A stretch of DNA of 64,000 nucleotides from Prevotellaceae bacterium (lineage in GTDB: Bacteria; Bacteroidota; Bacteroidia; Bacteroidales; Muribaculaceae). Each line of letters begins with the position of its first letter. Position 1 is the stretch's first letter. Below the pieces are notes generated by a model. The model ran no database searches, had not been told where the DNA came from, and saw only the letters and a list, made by a program, of their open reading frames with translations. The DNA is taken from positions 80,877 to 144,876 of the forward strand of contig JAETNS010000007.1 of NCBI GenBank assembly GCA_021772015.1, written 5' to 3'. This document shows positions 1 to 7,629 of the stretch, piece after piece. A program made the translations under genes and the position numbers.

Positions 1-629
1 TTGTCTCCAAGAGGGGTGACAGTGCCGTCCTCTGTCATCGCGAGGAACTTCCCTTTGTTCGCGATGCCGGAATTGGGATGAACAGAGAAATCACGGTGGT
101 GCATCTCGTAAAGAACCACATCGTTGATAGCCTTGACCTGCGGACCTTTGTCGGCCGCCCATCCTTCGGGATTTGTCGATTCGAGATCTATTATGGCGGC
201 TCTGTGGCCATTGATGCCGACCGCCTTGGCCCATATGCCGGGTGTCTCGTCAAGCCATTTGCCACCGACTTTGACCTGGAAAGTATAGAACTTGCCATAA
301 GGCACAGGGTTGATCGTGGCAACCCATGTCCCTTTATCCCTCTTGGTCATCTCCATTGTCTCGACAGGCTCTCCCCCGCGCCCTTGGTTGTAGATGTTGA
401 GCTTTACAGCCTGAGCTTCAGGAGACCACAGACGGAACAATGCCGTGGAACCATTGACCGTCAAGCCAAGGTCATCTCCGTCATATACAGGATAGGAAAG
501 ATACTTGGCATCCACTTTGCCTGCGGCGGCCACCGCCACTTCATTGTCGGCAGCGCGCATACAGTGGGGAGCGAACACCGCCCCGGCGACAAGTGAACCC
601 ATACAAAGATCAAACATGAAGTTTCTCAT
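1..629 (-). CDS. pulA: Type I pullulanase (alpha-glucan debranching enzyme), N-terminal part, cut by window edge
   Basis: Only the first 209 residues are inside the window; the gene continues past base 1. This frame is open to the edge. It starts with a hydrophobic export-like segment (about residues 1-27), followed by a CBM48/E-set-like beta domain (about 50-150, containing VNGSTALFRLWSPEAQAVKL). The entry to the GH13 barrel follows at residues 174-182 (YEMHHRDFS), then SGIANKGKFLAMTE. This matches the GH13_14 pullulanase family, which cleaves alpha-1,6 branches of pullulan, starch and glycogen. The signal-like start suggests export. The ATG at 629 is about 105 bases downstream of a leftward -7 box. 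Catalytic Asp/Glu residues lie outside the window, so activity cannot be judged. Confidence 0.85.
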   Translation of the reverse strand, partial: MRNFMFDLCMGSLVAGAVFAPHCMRAADNEVAVAAAGKVDAKYLSYPVYDGDDLGLTVNGSTALFRLWSPEAQAVKLNIYNQGRGGEPVETMEMTKRDKGTWVATINPVPYGKFYTFQVKVGGKWLDETPGIWAKAVGINGHRAAIIDLESTNPEGWAADKGPQVKAINDVVLYEMHHRDFSVHPNSGIANKGKFLAMTEDGTVTPLGD

Positions 630-743
630 ATTGTTTTTAAGGTTGTTTTCATATGCAGGCTTCTCATTCCACTCTATGTCAAGCGAGACAGCCCGGTTGT
701 GTTGGATAATTCTAATGAATGTAAGAGATGGCAATCTTATTCA

Positions 744-751
744 CAAAGATA
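744..751 (-). promoter_or_regulatory. Bacteroidota-type -7 box for the pullulanase gene
   Basis: The minus strand reads TATCTTTG, a match to TAnnTTTG, about 115 bases upstream of the pullulanase ATG. No convincing -33 element was seen at the usual distance. The 5' leader would be roughly 105 bases. Confidence 0.4.
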
Positions 752-820
752 CGCCGATTCTTCCAAGAAACGAAACTTTCACGGCAATTATTGTGTTATA
801 TCACTGAAAAACTATTGATT

Positions 821-1438
821 ATGAAGAAGCTTCAAACTTTGCTCGGTATCATATGCCTGCTGACACTTCTGGGCGGATGCTCACCTTTCGCCTTGGTGAA
901 CAGCGAAGTCTACAACAACGCCGATCTGGCCGATTACAAGACATTCCGGATCGTGACTCCCGACATGGGGAAACTGCCTCCGGGCATGGAAATGGCGACA
1001 TATTACAATATCGCCGCCGCCATCCGGCAGGAGATGGTGATGAGGGGCTACACGGAATCCCCGACTTCTCCGATGCTTATCAATATCGCCGTCACAACCC
1101 AACGGGAAATCGCCACCGAACCGCTCGTACAACCCGGCTACTTCCCATATTACGGGCCATATTACCCATATTATATGTGGCCACGTTACAATTACGGACC
1201 CTATTGGCCTGCCGGCATCAATCCAAACGCGCAAGTGATAACCGGCATATACAAAGAGGGTGTGTTGACGATGGATTTCGTGAACATCGATACCAAACTG
1301 CCTCTTTATTCGGCCTCTGTGGCGACGATCATCAATCCCGGAGACGGGCAGTACCGCAACTTGAAGAGCATAGCCGAAGCTGTCGAGACCTTGTTCTCCC
1401 GCTTCCCGGTGAAAATTCTTCCGCAATACCGCGACTGA
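821..1438 (+). CDS. DUF4136-like outer-membrane lipoprotein
   Basis: 205 residues starting at ATG 821, where a basic start (MKK), a hydrophobic stretch and the lipobox LLGGC place the lipid-modified cysteine at residue 20. Upstream in-frame starts would put the signal peptide too far inside. The body has features of the DUF4136 family: a YKTFRI strand early on, the helix IRQEMVMRGYTESP, and a closing segment about a parameter 'KLPLYSASV'. A Tyr/Pro-rich stretch (about residues 107-132, GYFPYYGPYYPYY) sits mid-protein. No enzymatic function is known for the family. It converges on mltG, and a shared hairpin lies between the two stops. Confidence 0.75.
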   Translation: MKKLQTLLGIICLLTLLGGCSPFALVNSEVYNNADLADYKTFRIVTPDMGKLPPGMEMATYYNIAAAIRQEMVMRGYTESPTSPMLINIAVTTQREIATEPLVQPGYFPYYGPYYPYYMWPRYNYGPYWPAGINPNAQVITGIYKEGVLTMDFVNIDTKLPLYSASVATIINPGDGQYRNLKSIAEAVETLFSRFPVKILPQYRD

Positions 1439-1462
1439 CAATCCCTGACATACCTGATATCG

Positions 1463-1505
1463 ACTTGATGCCTGTGGTCACAACTTGATACCACGGGCAT
1501 CAAGT
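1463..1505. terminator. Bidirectional terminator-like hairpin overlapping the mltG stop
   Basis: ACTTGATGCCTGTGGT (1463-1478) pairs with ACCACGGGCATCAAGT (1490-1505) with one mismatch. The right arm encodes the last codons of mltG. It separates the convergent lipoprotein gene and mltG. No strong T-tract follows on either side. Confidence 0.5.
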
Positions 1506-2536
1506 GCTTTCCGGAAAGCGGCAGCGTTACGCTGATGGACGGCATAATCGGAGGTGAAGTCATGGTAGCCGGAAAAATCAGGCTTGGCGCACATGTATAT
1601 GTAATCATGTAAGGGAGCGTCAAGGACAGCCTGCAATGTCCGGCGGTCAGGAATCCTTATCGGCCCGGGGGGAAGTCCTTCGTAACGATAGGTGTTGTAT
1701 GGGGAATCCGTATCAAGCATCGCGCCGCCGACGCGCCTTATCGAAAAGTCTCCGAGAGCATACTTGACTGTCGGATCGGCCTGGAGCTTCATCCCCCTGT
1801 GGAGACGGTTTATGTAAAGCCTCGCCACTTTCCCTCGCTCATCAGCCTTGGCTGTCTCCTCTTCCGCAATCGAGGCTATGATACCGACCTCGTCGGGAGT
1901 AAGACCAAGCGTTTTGGCTTTTGCCCGACGTTCTTCTGTCCAGAATGAATCATGATTTTTCAGGATTTTTTGTATGACCTTTCGCGGGTCAGCAGTCCAG
2001 TAGACCTCATAAGTGTCGGGCATCATTCGCCCAAGCAATATCGGTTGGGATACACCCAACGCGTCTGCCTCTTCGGCGAACGCCTTGATGAAATCCTTGT
2101 CATTCCAGTCCATCCTCGCCGACAACCTCCCGGCAAGCTGGTCGAGAGTCCTGACATTGTTGAAAGTCAGCTTGATCGGAGTCTGGTTTCCATTGTCAAG
2201 CCTGCGGGCGATATTTATAGCCCGCTCTCCCGGCTCCACAAGATAAGCGCCACGGCTTTTTGCGGGATTACCGCCCCAGTAACCGGCTACTTTCCGGCCA
2301 TACGCCTCACCAAGCGCCTTGGTCAAAGAATCGGTCACGGAGGCCTTTGTCGCCCCATTAGGTATCTTGATCCATACTGCTTCCGCGCCGTCATAACGGC
2401 TTGCCATAGATGTGAACTGCCATATGCCCCACCCCATGACAAGGATGCATATGACCGTAACAAGCAACTTGTTACGCTTGTTGTCTTTTTTCTTGACAGC
2501 GTCGCCGCCGGATATGTAGTTTTTGTTACCGTTCAT
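1478..2536 (-). CDS. mltG: Endolytic murein transglycosylase MltG (YceG-like)
   Basis: 352 residues. MltG cuts nascent glycan strands at the inner membrane and sets their length. A short basic cytoplasmic tail is followed by one membrane helix (about residues 24-42) and a periplasmic LysM-like plus catalytic region. The catalytic block GIIASIAEEET (219-228) contains the expected glutamate (about E225), and LQADPTVKYALGD (251-263) is the second hallmark. The length fits the family. The gene is divergent from the beta-barrel gene; its own -7 box lies at 2560-2567, giving a short leader. Confidence 0.93.
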   Translation of the reverse strand: MNGNKNYISGGDAVKKKDNKRNKLLVTVICILVMGWGIWQFTSMASRYDGAEAVWIKIPNGATKASVTDSLTKALGEAYGRKVAGYWGGNPAKSRGAYLVEPGERAINIARRLDNGNQTPIKLTFNNVRTLDQLAGRLSARMDWNDKDFIKAFAEEADALGVSQPILLGRMMPDTYEVYWTADPRKVIQKILKNHDSFWTEERRAKAKTLGLTPDEVGIIASIAEEETAKADERGKVARLYINRLHRGMKLQADPTVKYALGDFSIRRVGGAMLDTDSPYNTYRYEGLPPGPIRIPDRRTLQAVLDAPLHDYIYMCAKPDFSGYHDFTSDYAVHQRNAAAFRKALDARGIKL

Positions 2537-2559
2537 TTCGATAGTACTGTTTGAAAGAT

Positions 2560-2567
2560 CAAAATTA
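2560..2567 (-). promoter_or_regulatory. -7 box upstream of mltG
   Basis: The minus strand reads TAATTTTG, matching TAnnTTTG, 23 bases before the mltG ATG. The -33 element is not clear. Confidence 0.45.
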
Positions 2568-2611
2568 ACAATTTTCCTGCTGTAAATTACTCATCATCCA
2601 CGAAAAATCGT

Positions 2612-2619
2612 TAAATTTG
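2612..2619 (+). promoter_or_regulatory. -7 box upstream of the beta-barrel gene
   Basis: TAAATTTG matches TAnnTTTG and ends 15 bases before the ATG at 2635, which implies a very short leader, as is common in this phylum. Confidence 0.5.
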
Positions 2620-2634
2620 CAAAAATTTTATCCT

Positions 2635-3282
2635 ATGAAAATCAAGAGAATCCTCTCCGCAATGCTTCTGGCTGTGTCATTCATGGCCGTGTCGTTCAAC
2701 GCCAATGCCGCCGGGCCGCTTAAATTCGGTATAAAGGGCGGTGTTACAGTCAACGACCTCAAGTTTAACGAAGATATTTTCAAGACAGACAACCGATGCG
2801 GATTCACAGTCGGACTTATGACGAAATTCACGGCCCCGATTATCAACATCGGGTTCGACGCATCAGTCATGTACACCCATCGCGTGTCAAAAGTAGACGG
2901 TTTTACAACATTGACACCGGATGGGCAACAAGAGGTATTTGACGGCTCTATCAAAAGTGATTACATCGAGATCCCCATCAACTTCAGATGGGATATCGGA
3001 CTGCCTGTGATCGGCAAGTTCGTGTCGCCATTCCTGACCACCGGCCCTGACTTCTCTTTCCTGGTTTCGAAGCAGAATGTCGACAACGCATGGAAGAAAC
3101 ACACTTTTGATTTCGCCTGGAACTTCGGTTTCGGACTGATGTTTGTCAACAAAGTACAGCTCCATGCCTCATACGGACTCGGCTTGAACAACGCCGCGTC
3201 AGCTGATTCGGCTCTCTACGGCAATAATCTCGGCGACGGCAAGAACCGTTTCTGGACCGTAACCGCCGCATATCTTTTCTAA
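2635..3282 (+). CDS. PorT-like outer-membrane beta-barrel protein
   Basis: 215 residues. The start at 2635 gives a clean signal peptide (MKIKR, hydrophobic core, likely cut after NANA at about residue 25). The mature part alternates hydrophobic and polar residues and opens with LKFGIKGGVTVNDLKF, typical of the OMP_b-brl_2/PorT group of small eight-stranded barrels. It ends in aromatic phenylalanine (TVTAAYLF), as outer-membrane barrels do. The specific role is unknown. The next gene, pyrK, starts 10 bases after its stop, so the two may be co-transcribed, although no functional link is evident. Confidence 0.8.
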   Translation: MKIKRILSAMLLAVSFMAVSFNANAAGPLKFGIKGGVTVNDLKFNEDIFKTDNRCGFTVGLMTKFTAPIINIGFDASVMYTHRVSKVDGFTTLTPDGQQEVFDGSIKSDYIEIPINFRWDIGLPVIGKFVSPFLTTGPDFSFLVSKQNVDNAWKKHTFDFAWNFGFGLMFVNKVQLHASYGLGLNNAASADSALYGNNLGDGKNRFWTVTAAYLF

Positions 3283-3292
3283 ACGCCTGTCG

Positions 3293-4072
3293 ATGGGAAA
3301 GAAACAGATTTTTGACGCTAAGATAACCGCCAATCACGCCCTGTCGGAGCGTTACTCGATGCTTACGCTGCAACTCCCCGAATCTGTCGGAGAGATGAAG
3401 GTCTTGCCGGGACAGTTTGTCGAAATCCGTGTCACAGACTCCCCCTCGACCTATCTGCGCCGACCGATATCGATCTGTGATTACGACAACATGACGCGCG
3501 TGATGACCCTCCTGATACGCAGGGCAGGCGAAGGCACATGTCATCTATGTGACCTCCCGGAAGGGAGCGCCGTCGATATCGTCGGACCTCTCGGCAATGG
3601 CTTCTCCATTCCGCCGGAAGGCTCGTCAGCCCTGTTGGCAGGAGGAGGAATCGGTGTCGCGCCGTTGATGCTCCTTGGCAAGCGCATGAAAGAAGCGGGC
3701 GTGAAACCGACTTTTCTGTTAGGAGCCAGGACCGCATCTGAAATACTTCTGCTGGAGGAATTCTCCTCAATAGGAGATGTCGCCATCTCGACTGACGACG
3801 GTTCTGCGGGAGAGAAAGGATACGCCGCCGACAACTCCGCGCTGTCCAAGCATTATGATATCGTCTGCACCTGCGGCCCCAAACCGATGATGGTTGGGAT
3901 CGCCCGGAATGCGCGCCGCAACGGATCGCCATGCGAGGTGTCTCTTGAGAACCTGATGGCATGCGGATTGGGAGCTTGCCTGTGTTGCGTGGAACCCACC
4001 CTCAAAGGCAATCTCCGGGCTTGCGTCGAGGGGCCGGTGTTCAACACCGACATGCTTCTCTGGGATCTTTGA
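3293..4072 (+). CDS. pyrK: Dihydroorotate dehydrogenase B, electron transfer subunit
   Basis: 259 residues. PyrK passes electrons from dihydroorotate oxidation on PyrD to NAD+ through FAD and a 2Fe-2S cluster. Visible parts are the FAD-binding RRPISICD (56-63), a glycine-rich NAD-binding turn LLAGGGIGVAPLMLLG (114-129), CGPKPMM (194-200), and the C-terminal cluster cysteines C224, C229, C232 and C244 in the spacing C-x4-C-x2-C-x11-C. pyrD follows 80 bases downstream, forming the usual heterodimer pair of pyrimidine synthesis. Confidence 0.93.
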   Translation: MGKKQIFDAKITANHALSERYSMLTLQLPESVGEMKVLPGQFVEIRVTDSPSTYLRRPISICDYDNMTRVMTLLIRRAGEGTCHLCDLPEGSAVDIVGPLGNGFSIPPEGSSALLAGGGIGVAPLMLLGKRMKEAGVKPTFLLGARTASEILLLEEFSSIGDVAISTDDGSAGEKGYAADNSALSKHYDIVCTCGPKPMMVGIARNARRNGSPCEVSLENLMACGLGACLCCVEPTLKGNLRACVEGPVFNTDMLLWDL

Positions 4073-4151
4073 TCCCGCAAGACCTCTTCTGGCATTTCAC
4101 AGCAGCAAGACTTTTTCCTAACACAATCTCAAAAGCATAAGATCTTAATAT

Positions 4152-5087
4152 ATGGCCAATTGCAAGCCGACCACAACAGGCAATGTAAACCTCGCGGTGG
4201 AAGTCGCCGGGATGAGGATGAAAAACCCGATGCTCACCGCGTCAGGCACTTTCGGTTTCGGCGAGGAATTCGCCGATTTCATCGATCTGGAACAGCTTGG
4301 AGGCTTCATCGTGAAAGGCACCACCCTCGAACCCCGTGAAGGGAATCCGTATCCCCGCATGGCTGAGACTCCGTCAGGAATGCTCAATGCGGTAGGATTG
4401 CAGAACAAGGGTGTCGACCATTTCATTTCTGAAATATACCCCCGCATTAAAGACCTTGACACCAATATCCTCGTCAATGTTTCCGGCGCAAGGATCGAAG
4501 ATTACGTCGCCGTTGCCGAAAAACTGGCTCTGCTTGACAGGATTCCTGCCATTGAGGTGAATATCTCGTGTCCCAACGTGAAACAGGGGGGGATGGCTTT
4601 CGGCACTACTACCGAAGGGGCGGCCGCAGTCACATCAGCCATACGTAAAGCATGGCCGCGCACTCTTATCGTAAAGCTCTCGCCGAATGTGACATCCATC
4701 GCTGATATCGCCAAGGCAGCCGAAGGAGCCGGGGCTGATTCCGTGTCGCTGATCAACACCCTCATGGGAATGGCTGTGGATGTCGAACGCCGTCGTCCCT
4801 GCCTGTCAACCGTGACAGGCGGTCTGTCCGGTGCGGCCGTACGTCCGGTGGCAGTCAGGATGGTATGGCAAGTGGCAAAAGCGGTAAAAATTCCCGTCAT
4901 CGGCTTGGGAGGGATCTCATCTGGACGAGATGCCATCGAGTTCATGCTCGCCGGCGCAAGAGCCGTACAGATCGGCACCGCCAATTTCATAGACCCGCAA
5001 GTGACCGTCAAAGCAATTGAATGGATGGCAGACTGGTGTGTACGTCACGGAGTGTCGGATATCAACGATATCGTTGGTGAGATCTGA
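4152..5087 (+). CDS. pyrD: Dihydroorotate dehydrogenase B, catalytic subunit
   Basis: 311 residues. It oxidises dihydroorotate to orotate with FMN. The TIM-barrel landmarks are TASGTFGFG (29-37), MLNAVGLQNKG (77-87), and the class 1B catalytic cysteine C140 in VNISCPNVKQGG. The phosphate/FMN site is GLGGISSGRDA near the C-terminus. It pairs with pyrK immediately upstream. A repeat element lies between its stop and ftsY. Confidence 0.95.
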   Translation: MANCKPTTTGNVNLAVEVAGMRMKNPMLTASGTFGFGEEFADFIDLEQLGGFIVKGTTLEPREGNPYPRMAETPSGMLNAVGLQNKGVDHFISEIYPRIKDLDTNILVNVSGARIEDYVAVAEKLALLDRIPAIEVNISCPNVKQGGMAFGTTTEGAAAVTSAIRKAWPRTLIVKLSPNVTSIADIAKAAEGAGADSVSLINTLMGMAVDVERRRPCLSTVTGGLSGAAVRPVAVRMVWQVAKAVKIPVIGLGGISSGRDAIEFMLAGARAVQIGTANFIDPQVTVKAIEWMADWCVRHGVSDINDIVGEI

Positions 5088-5151
5088 TACCACTTCACCT
5101 GTAAAAGCCGGATCAGCACAATGATTTTTTGAACAAGCACATTATTCTAAT

Positions 5152-5336
5152 TAAGTAACCGGTCAAAATTATTTTAATGTTTTGCCGAGGGGATTTTTGA
5201 GGGGATTTTCATCAAGGAGGAATGAGCGTAGCGAGCTACGCGATTGACGACGAGATGGAAAGACACCAAAAAGCCGCCGGGAAAACGTTGAAATAATGAG
5301 ATCAGTTAATATAAAATAATTTTGAACAGTTACTTA
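5152..5336. repeat. MITE-like element with inverted ends, abutting the ftsY start
   Basis: The left end is TAAGTAACCGGTCAAAATTA continuing to TTTTA. The reverse complement of the right end is TAAGTAACTGTTCAAAATTA continuing to TTTTATATTAAC. The first 25 or so bases match with two differences. Both outer edges touch TAAT, a possible 4-bp target duplication, although the surroundings are AT-rich. Inside lie AGGAGGAA (5215-5222) and the perfect hairpin GCGTAGCGAGCTACGC (5226-5241), then GACGACGAGATGG. No open reading frame of note. The right end carries TAATTTTG (5318-5325), which could act as a -7 box for ftsY. Confidence 0.65.
5318..5325 (+). promoter_or_regulatory. Possible ftsY -7 box inside the repeat end
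   Basis: TAATTTTG lies 13 bases before the ftsY ATG and matches TAnnTTTG. It belongs to the inverted terminal sequence of the 5152-5336 repeat, so the repeat may supply the promoter. This is inference from position only. Confidence 0.35.
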
Positions 5337-5338
5337 TA

Positions 5339-6310
5339 ATGGGATTTTTCAACAAGTTCTTCTCCAAAGAAAAGAAAGAAACCCTTGACAAAGGTCTTGA
5401 CCGTACGAAACAGGGGCTTTTCTCGAAAATAACACGCGCCATCGCCGGTAAATCGAAAATCGACGATGATGTGCTCGACAATCTGGAAGAGGCGTTCATC
5501 ACCTCCGACGTGGGAGTCGACACTACACTCAAGATCATCGAACGCATCGAGGCCCGTGTGGCCCGCGACAAATATGTCAACTCTTCGGAGCTCAACAAGC
5601 TTCTCTGCGAAGAAATCTGCGAACTTCTCGCGGAGAACAACAATGAATCCGCTGAAGAGGATTTCACTGTTCCCAAAGGGCATCATCCCCATGTGATAAT
5701 GGTCGTTGGTGTGAATGGAGTCGGGAAGACGACAACCATAGGAAAACTTGCCGCGCAGTTCAAAGCCGCCGGAAACAAAGTCATGCTCGGAGCCGCCGAC
5801 ACATTCCGTGCCGCCGCCGTCGAGCAGCTTGACATCTGGGGGGAAAGAGCCGGAGTGCCTGTCGTCAAACAAGGACTGGGGGCGGATCCCGCCGCTGTCG
5901 CTTTCGACACCCTCCAGTCTGCCAAAGCCAATGATGTGGATGTGGTCATCATAGACACCGCCGGCCGTCTCCACAACAAAAAAGGGCTGATGGATGAGTT
6001 GTCGAAAATCCGCAATGTGATGCAGAAAGTCGTCCCTGACGCTCCCCACGAGGTACTGTTGGTGCTTGACGGTTCTACGGGGCAGAACGCCTTCGAGCAG
6101 GCACGCCAGTTCGTGGCAGCAACGAGTGTAAACGAGCTTGCCATCACCAAACTTGACGGGACCGCCAAGGGTGGTGTCGTGATCGGCATATCCGATCAGT
6201 TCAAGATACCTGTGAAATACATCGGTCTCGGCGAAGGGATCAACGACCTGCAGGTCTTCCATAAAAAGGAATTTGTAGAATCTCTTTTCAATGAAGAGGC
6301 TCTGAAATGA
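5339..6310 (+). CDS. ftsY: Signal recognition particle receptor FtsY
   Basis: 323 residues. FtsY is the membrane-associated GTPase that receives SRP-ribosome complexes for co-translational membrane insertion. An N-terminal helical domain (about 1-100, with a short charged start instead of a long acidic A domain) precedes the NG GTPase: P-loop GVNGVGKT (124-131), DTFRAAAVEQL, DTAGR and TKLDGTAKGG. The ATG follows the repeat end by two bases. Its TGA overlaps the rimO ATG in ATGA, so the two are probably translationally coupled. Confidence 0.96.
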   Translation: MGFFNKFFSKEKKETLDKGLDRTKQGLFSKITRAIAGKSKIDDDVLDNLEEAFITSDVGVDTTLKIIERIEARVARDKYVNSSELNKLLCEEICELLAENNNESAEEDFTVPKGHHPHVIMVVGVNGVGKTTTIGKLAAQFKAAGNKVMLGAADTFRAAAVEQLDIWGERAGVPVVKQGLGADPAAVAFDTLQSAKANDVDVVIIDTAGRLHNKKGLMDELSKIRNVMQKVVPDAPHEVLLVLDGSTGQNAFEQARQFVAATSVNELAITKLDGTAKGGVVIGISDQFKIPVKYIGLGEGINDLQVFHKKEFVESLFNEEALK

Positions 6311-7620
6311 AAGGGACAAATAAGACTGTCAACGTAGTCACTCTTGGATGCTCCAAGAATCTGGTTGATTCAGAGCGGGTTCTGGCTATGCTGTCCAAAG
6401 CCGGATTCAAGGCTTACCACCAGACATCCGATCCGACCGACATAGTGATTGTAAACACCTGCGGATTCATCGGAGACGCAAAGGAGGAGTCGGTAAACAC
6501 CATCCTTGAATTTTGTGAGGCCAGGAAACGAGGTGAAATAAGCCATCTGTATGTAATGGGCTGCCTTTCCGAGCGTTATCGTGAAGAACTTCGTGAGGAG
6601 ATCGCGGAGGTAGACCGTTATTACGGAAAATATGACTGGAACAGCATTGTGGAGGATCTCTCACATGATTGCGGCAGCTGCAGTGTTTCAGATCCGGACT
6701 ATGGAAGGATCATAACCACTCCGTCACATCACGCATATATAAAGATCTCCGAAGGGTGCAACCGTTTCTGCGCCTTTTGCGCAATTCCCCTTATCACAGG
6801 CCGTCACCATTCGCGCCCAATGGAAGAGATTGGGGCAGAAGTCGAAGGACTTGCTAAAAACGGTGTCAAAGAGTTCAATATAATCGCCCAGGACCTGTCG
6901 AGTTATGGTCTCGACATATACAAAGAGCATCGTCTCGCGCAGCTCATCGATAGTCTGGCCGATATAGAAGGAGTGGAAAGGATCAGATTGCATTATGCCT
7001 ATCCGGCTGATTTCCCGATGGATATCCTCGATGTAATGGCCCGAAGGAAAAATGTCTGCAAATATCTCGATATCGCTCTGCAACATATCTCTGACAAGGT
7101 ACTGACCAATATGCGCAGACATATAGATGCCGGTCAGACCCGCAGTCTGCTCGCTGAAATACGCCGCCGCGTCCCGGGAATCCATATCCGTACAACTCTC
7201 ATGGTCGGTTTTCCCGGCGAAGATGAGAATGATTTCCAAGAGCTTATGGATTTTGTCAGGGAACAACGCTTTGAACGCATGGGCGCTTTCGCTTATTGTG
7301 AGGAAGAGGGGACTTTCGCGGCCGACAATCTCCCGGATATTATACCGGAAGATGTCAAACAAGATCGCCTTAACAGGCTAATGGAGCTTCAGGAGGAGAT
7401 TTCTCTTGAAACACAGAAAGAGAAAGAGGGAAAGGTCCTCGATGTCATAATAGACGCGGAAGAGGATGACTATTATGTGGGACGAACCGAATTTGACTCC
7501 CCGGAAGTCGACCCGGAGGTATTGATCAAAAAAGGCCGCGAACTCAATCCGGGCGACATCATCCCGGTCCGTATCACCGATGCCCTTCCTTTCGAATTGA
7601 TCGGCGAGCCGGCAGACTGA
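6307..7620 (+). CDS. rimO: Ribosomal protein uS12 methylthiotransferase RimO
   Basis: 437 residues. RimO adds a methylthio group to an aspartate of ribosomal protein S12. The N-terminal cluster domain supplies C15 (TLGCSKNLVDSERV), C52 (NTCGFI) and C86 (VMGCLSER). The radical-SAM cluster is C151-x3-C155-x2-C158 in EGCNRFCAFCAI, followed by GRHHSRP. A TRAM domain ends the protein. The motif GCSKNLVDSE distinguishes RimO from MiaB. It overlaps ftsY by four bases and is followed after nine bases by menF. Confidence 0.95.
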   Translation: MKGTNKTVNVVTLGCSKNLVDSERVLAMLSKAGFKAYHQTSDPTDIVIVNTCGFIGDAKEESVNTILEFCEARKRGEISHLYVMGCLSERYREELREEIAEVDRYYGKYDWNSIVEDLSHDCGSCSVSDPDYGRIITTPSHHAYIKISEGCNRFCAFCAIPLITGRHHSRPMEEIGAEVEGLAKNGVKEFNIIAQDLSSYGLDIYKEHRLAQLIDSLADIEGVERIRLHYAYPADFPMDILDVMARRKNVCKYLDIALQHISDKVLTNMRRHIDAGQTRSLLAEIRRRVPGIHIRTTLMVGFPGEDENDFQELMDFVREQRFERMGAFAYCEEEGTFAADNLPDIIPEDVKQDRLNRLMELQEEISLETQKEKEGKVLDVIIDAEEDDYYVGRTEFDSPEVDPEVLIKKGRELNPGDIIPVRITDALPFELIGEPAD

Positions 7621-7629
7621 CATTCCTGT

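Noticed and set aside
881..1441. 186-codon frame antisense to the DUF4136-like lipoprotein
   Set aside because: The plus-strand frame has a clean lipoprotein signal; the antisense product resembles nothing.
5330..6319. Long open frame antisense to ftsY
   Set aside because: It mirrors the ftsY codons, has no recognisable protein features and the plus-strand protein has all SRP-receptor motifs.
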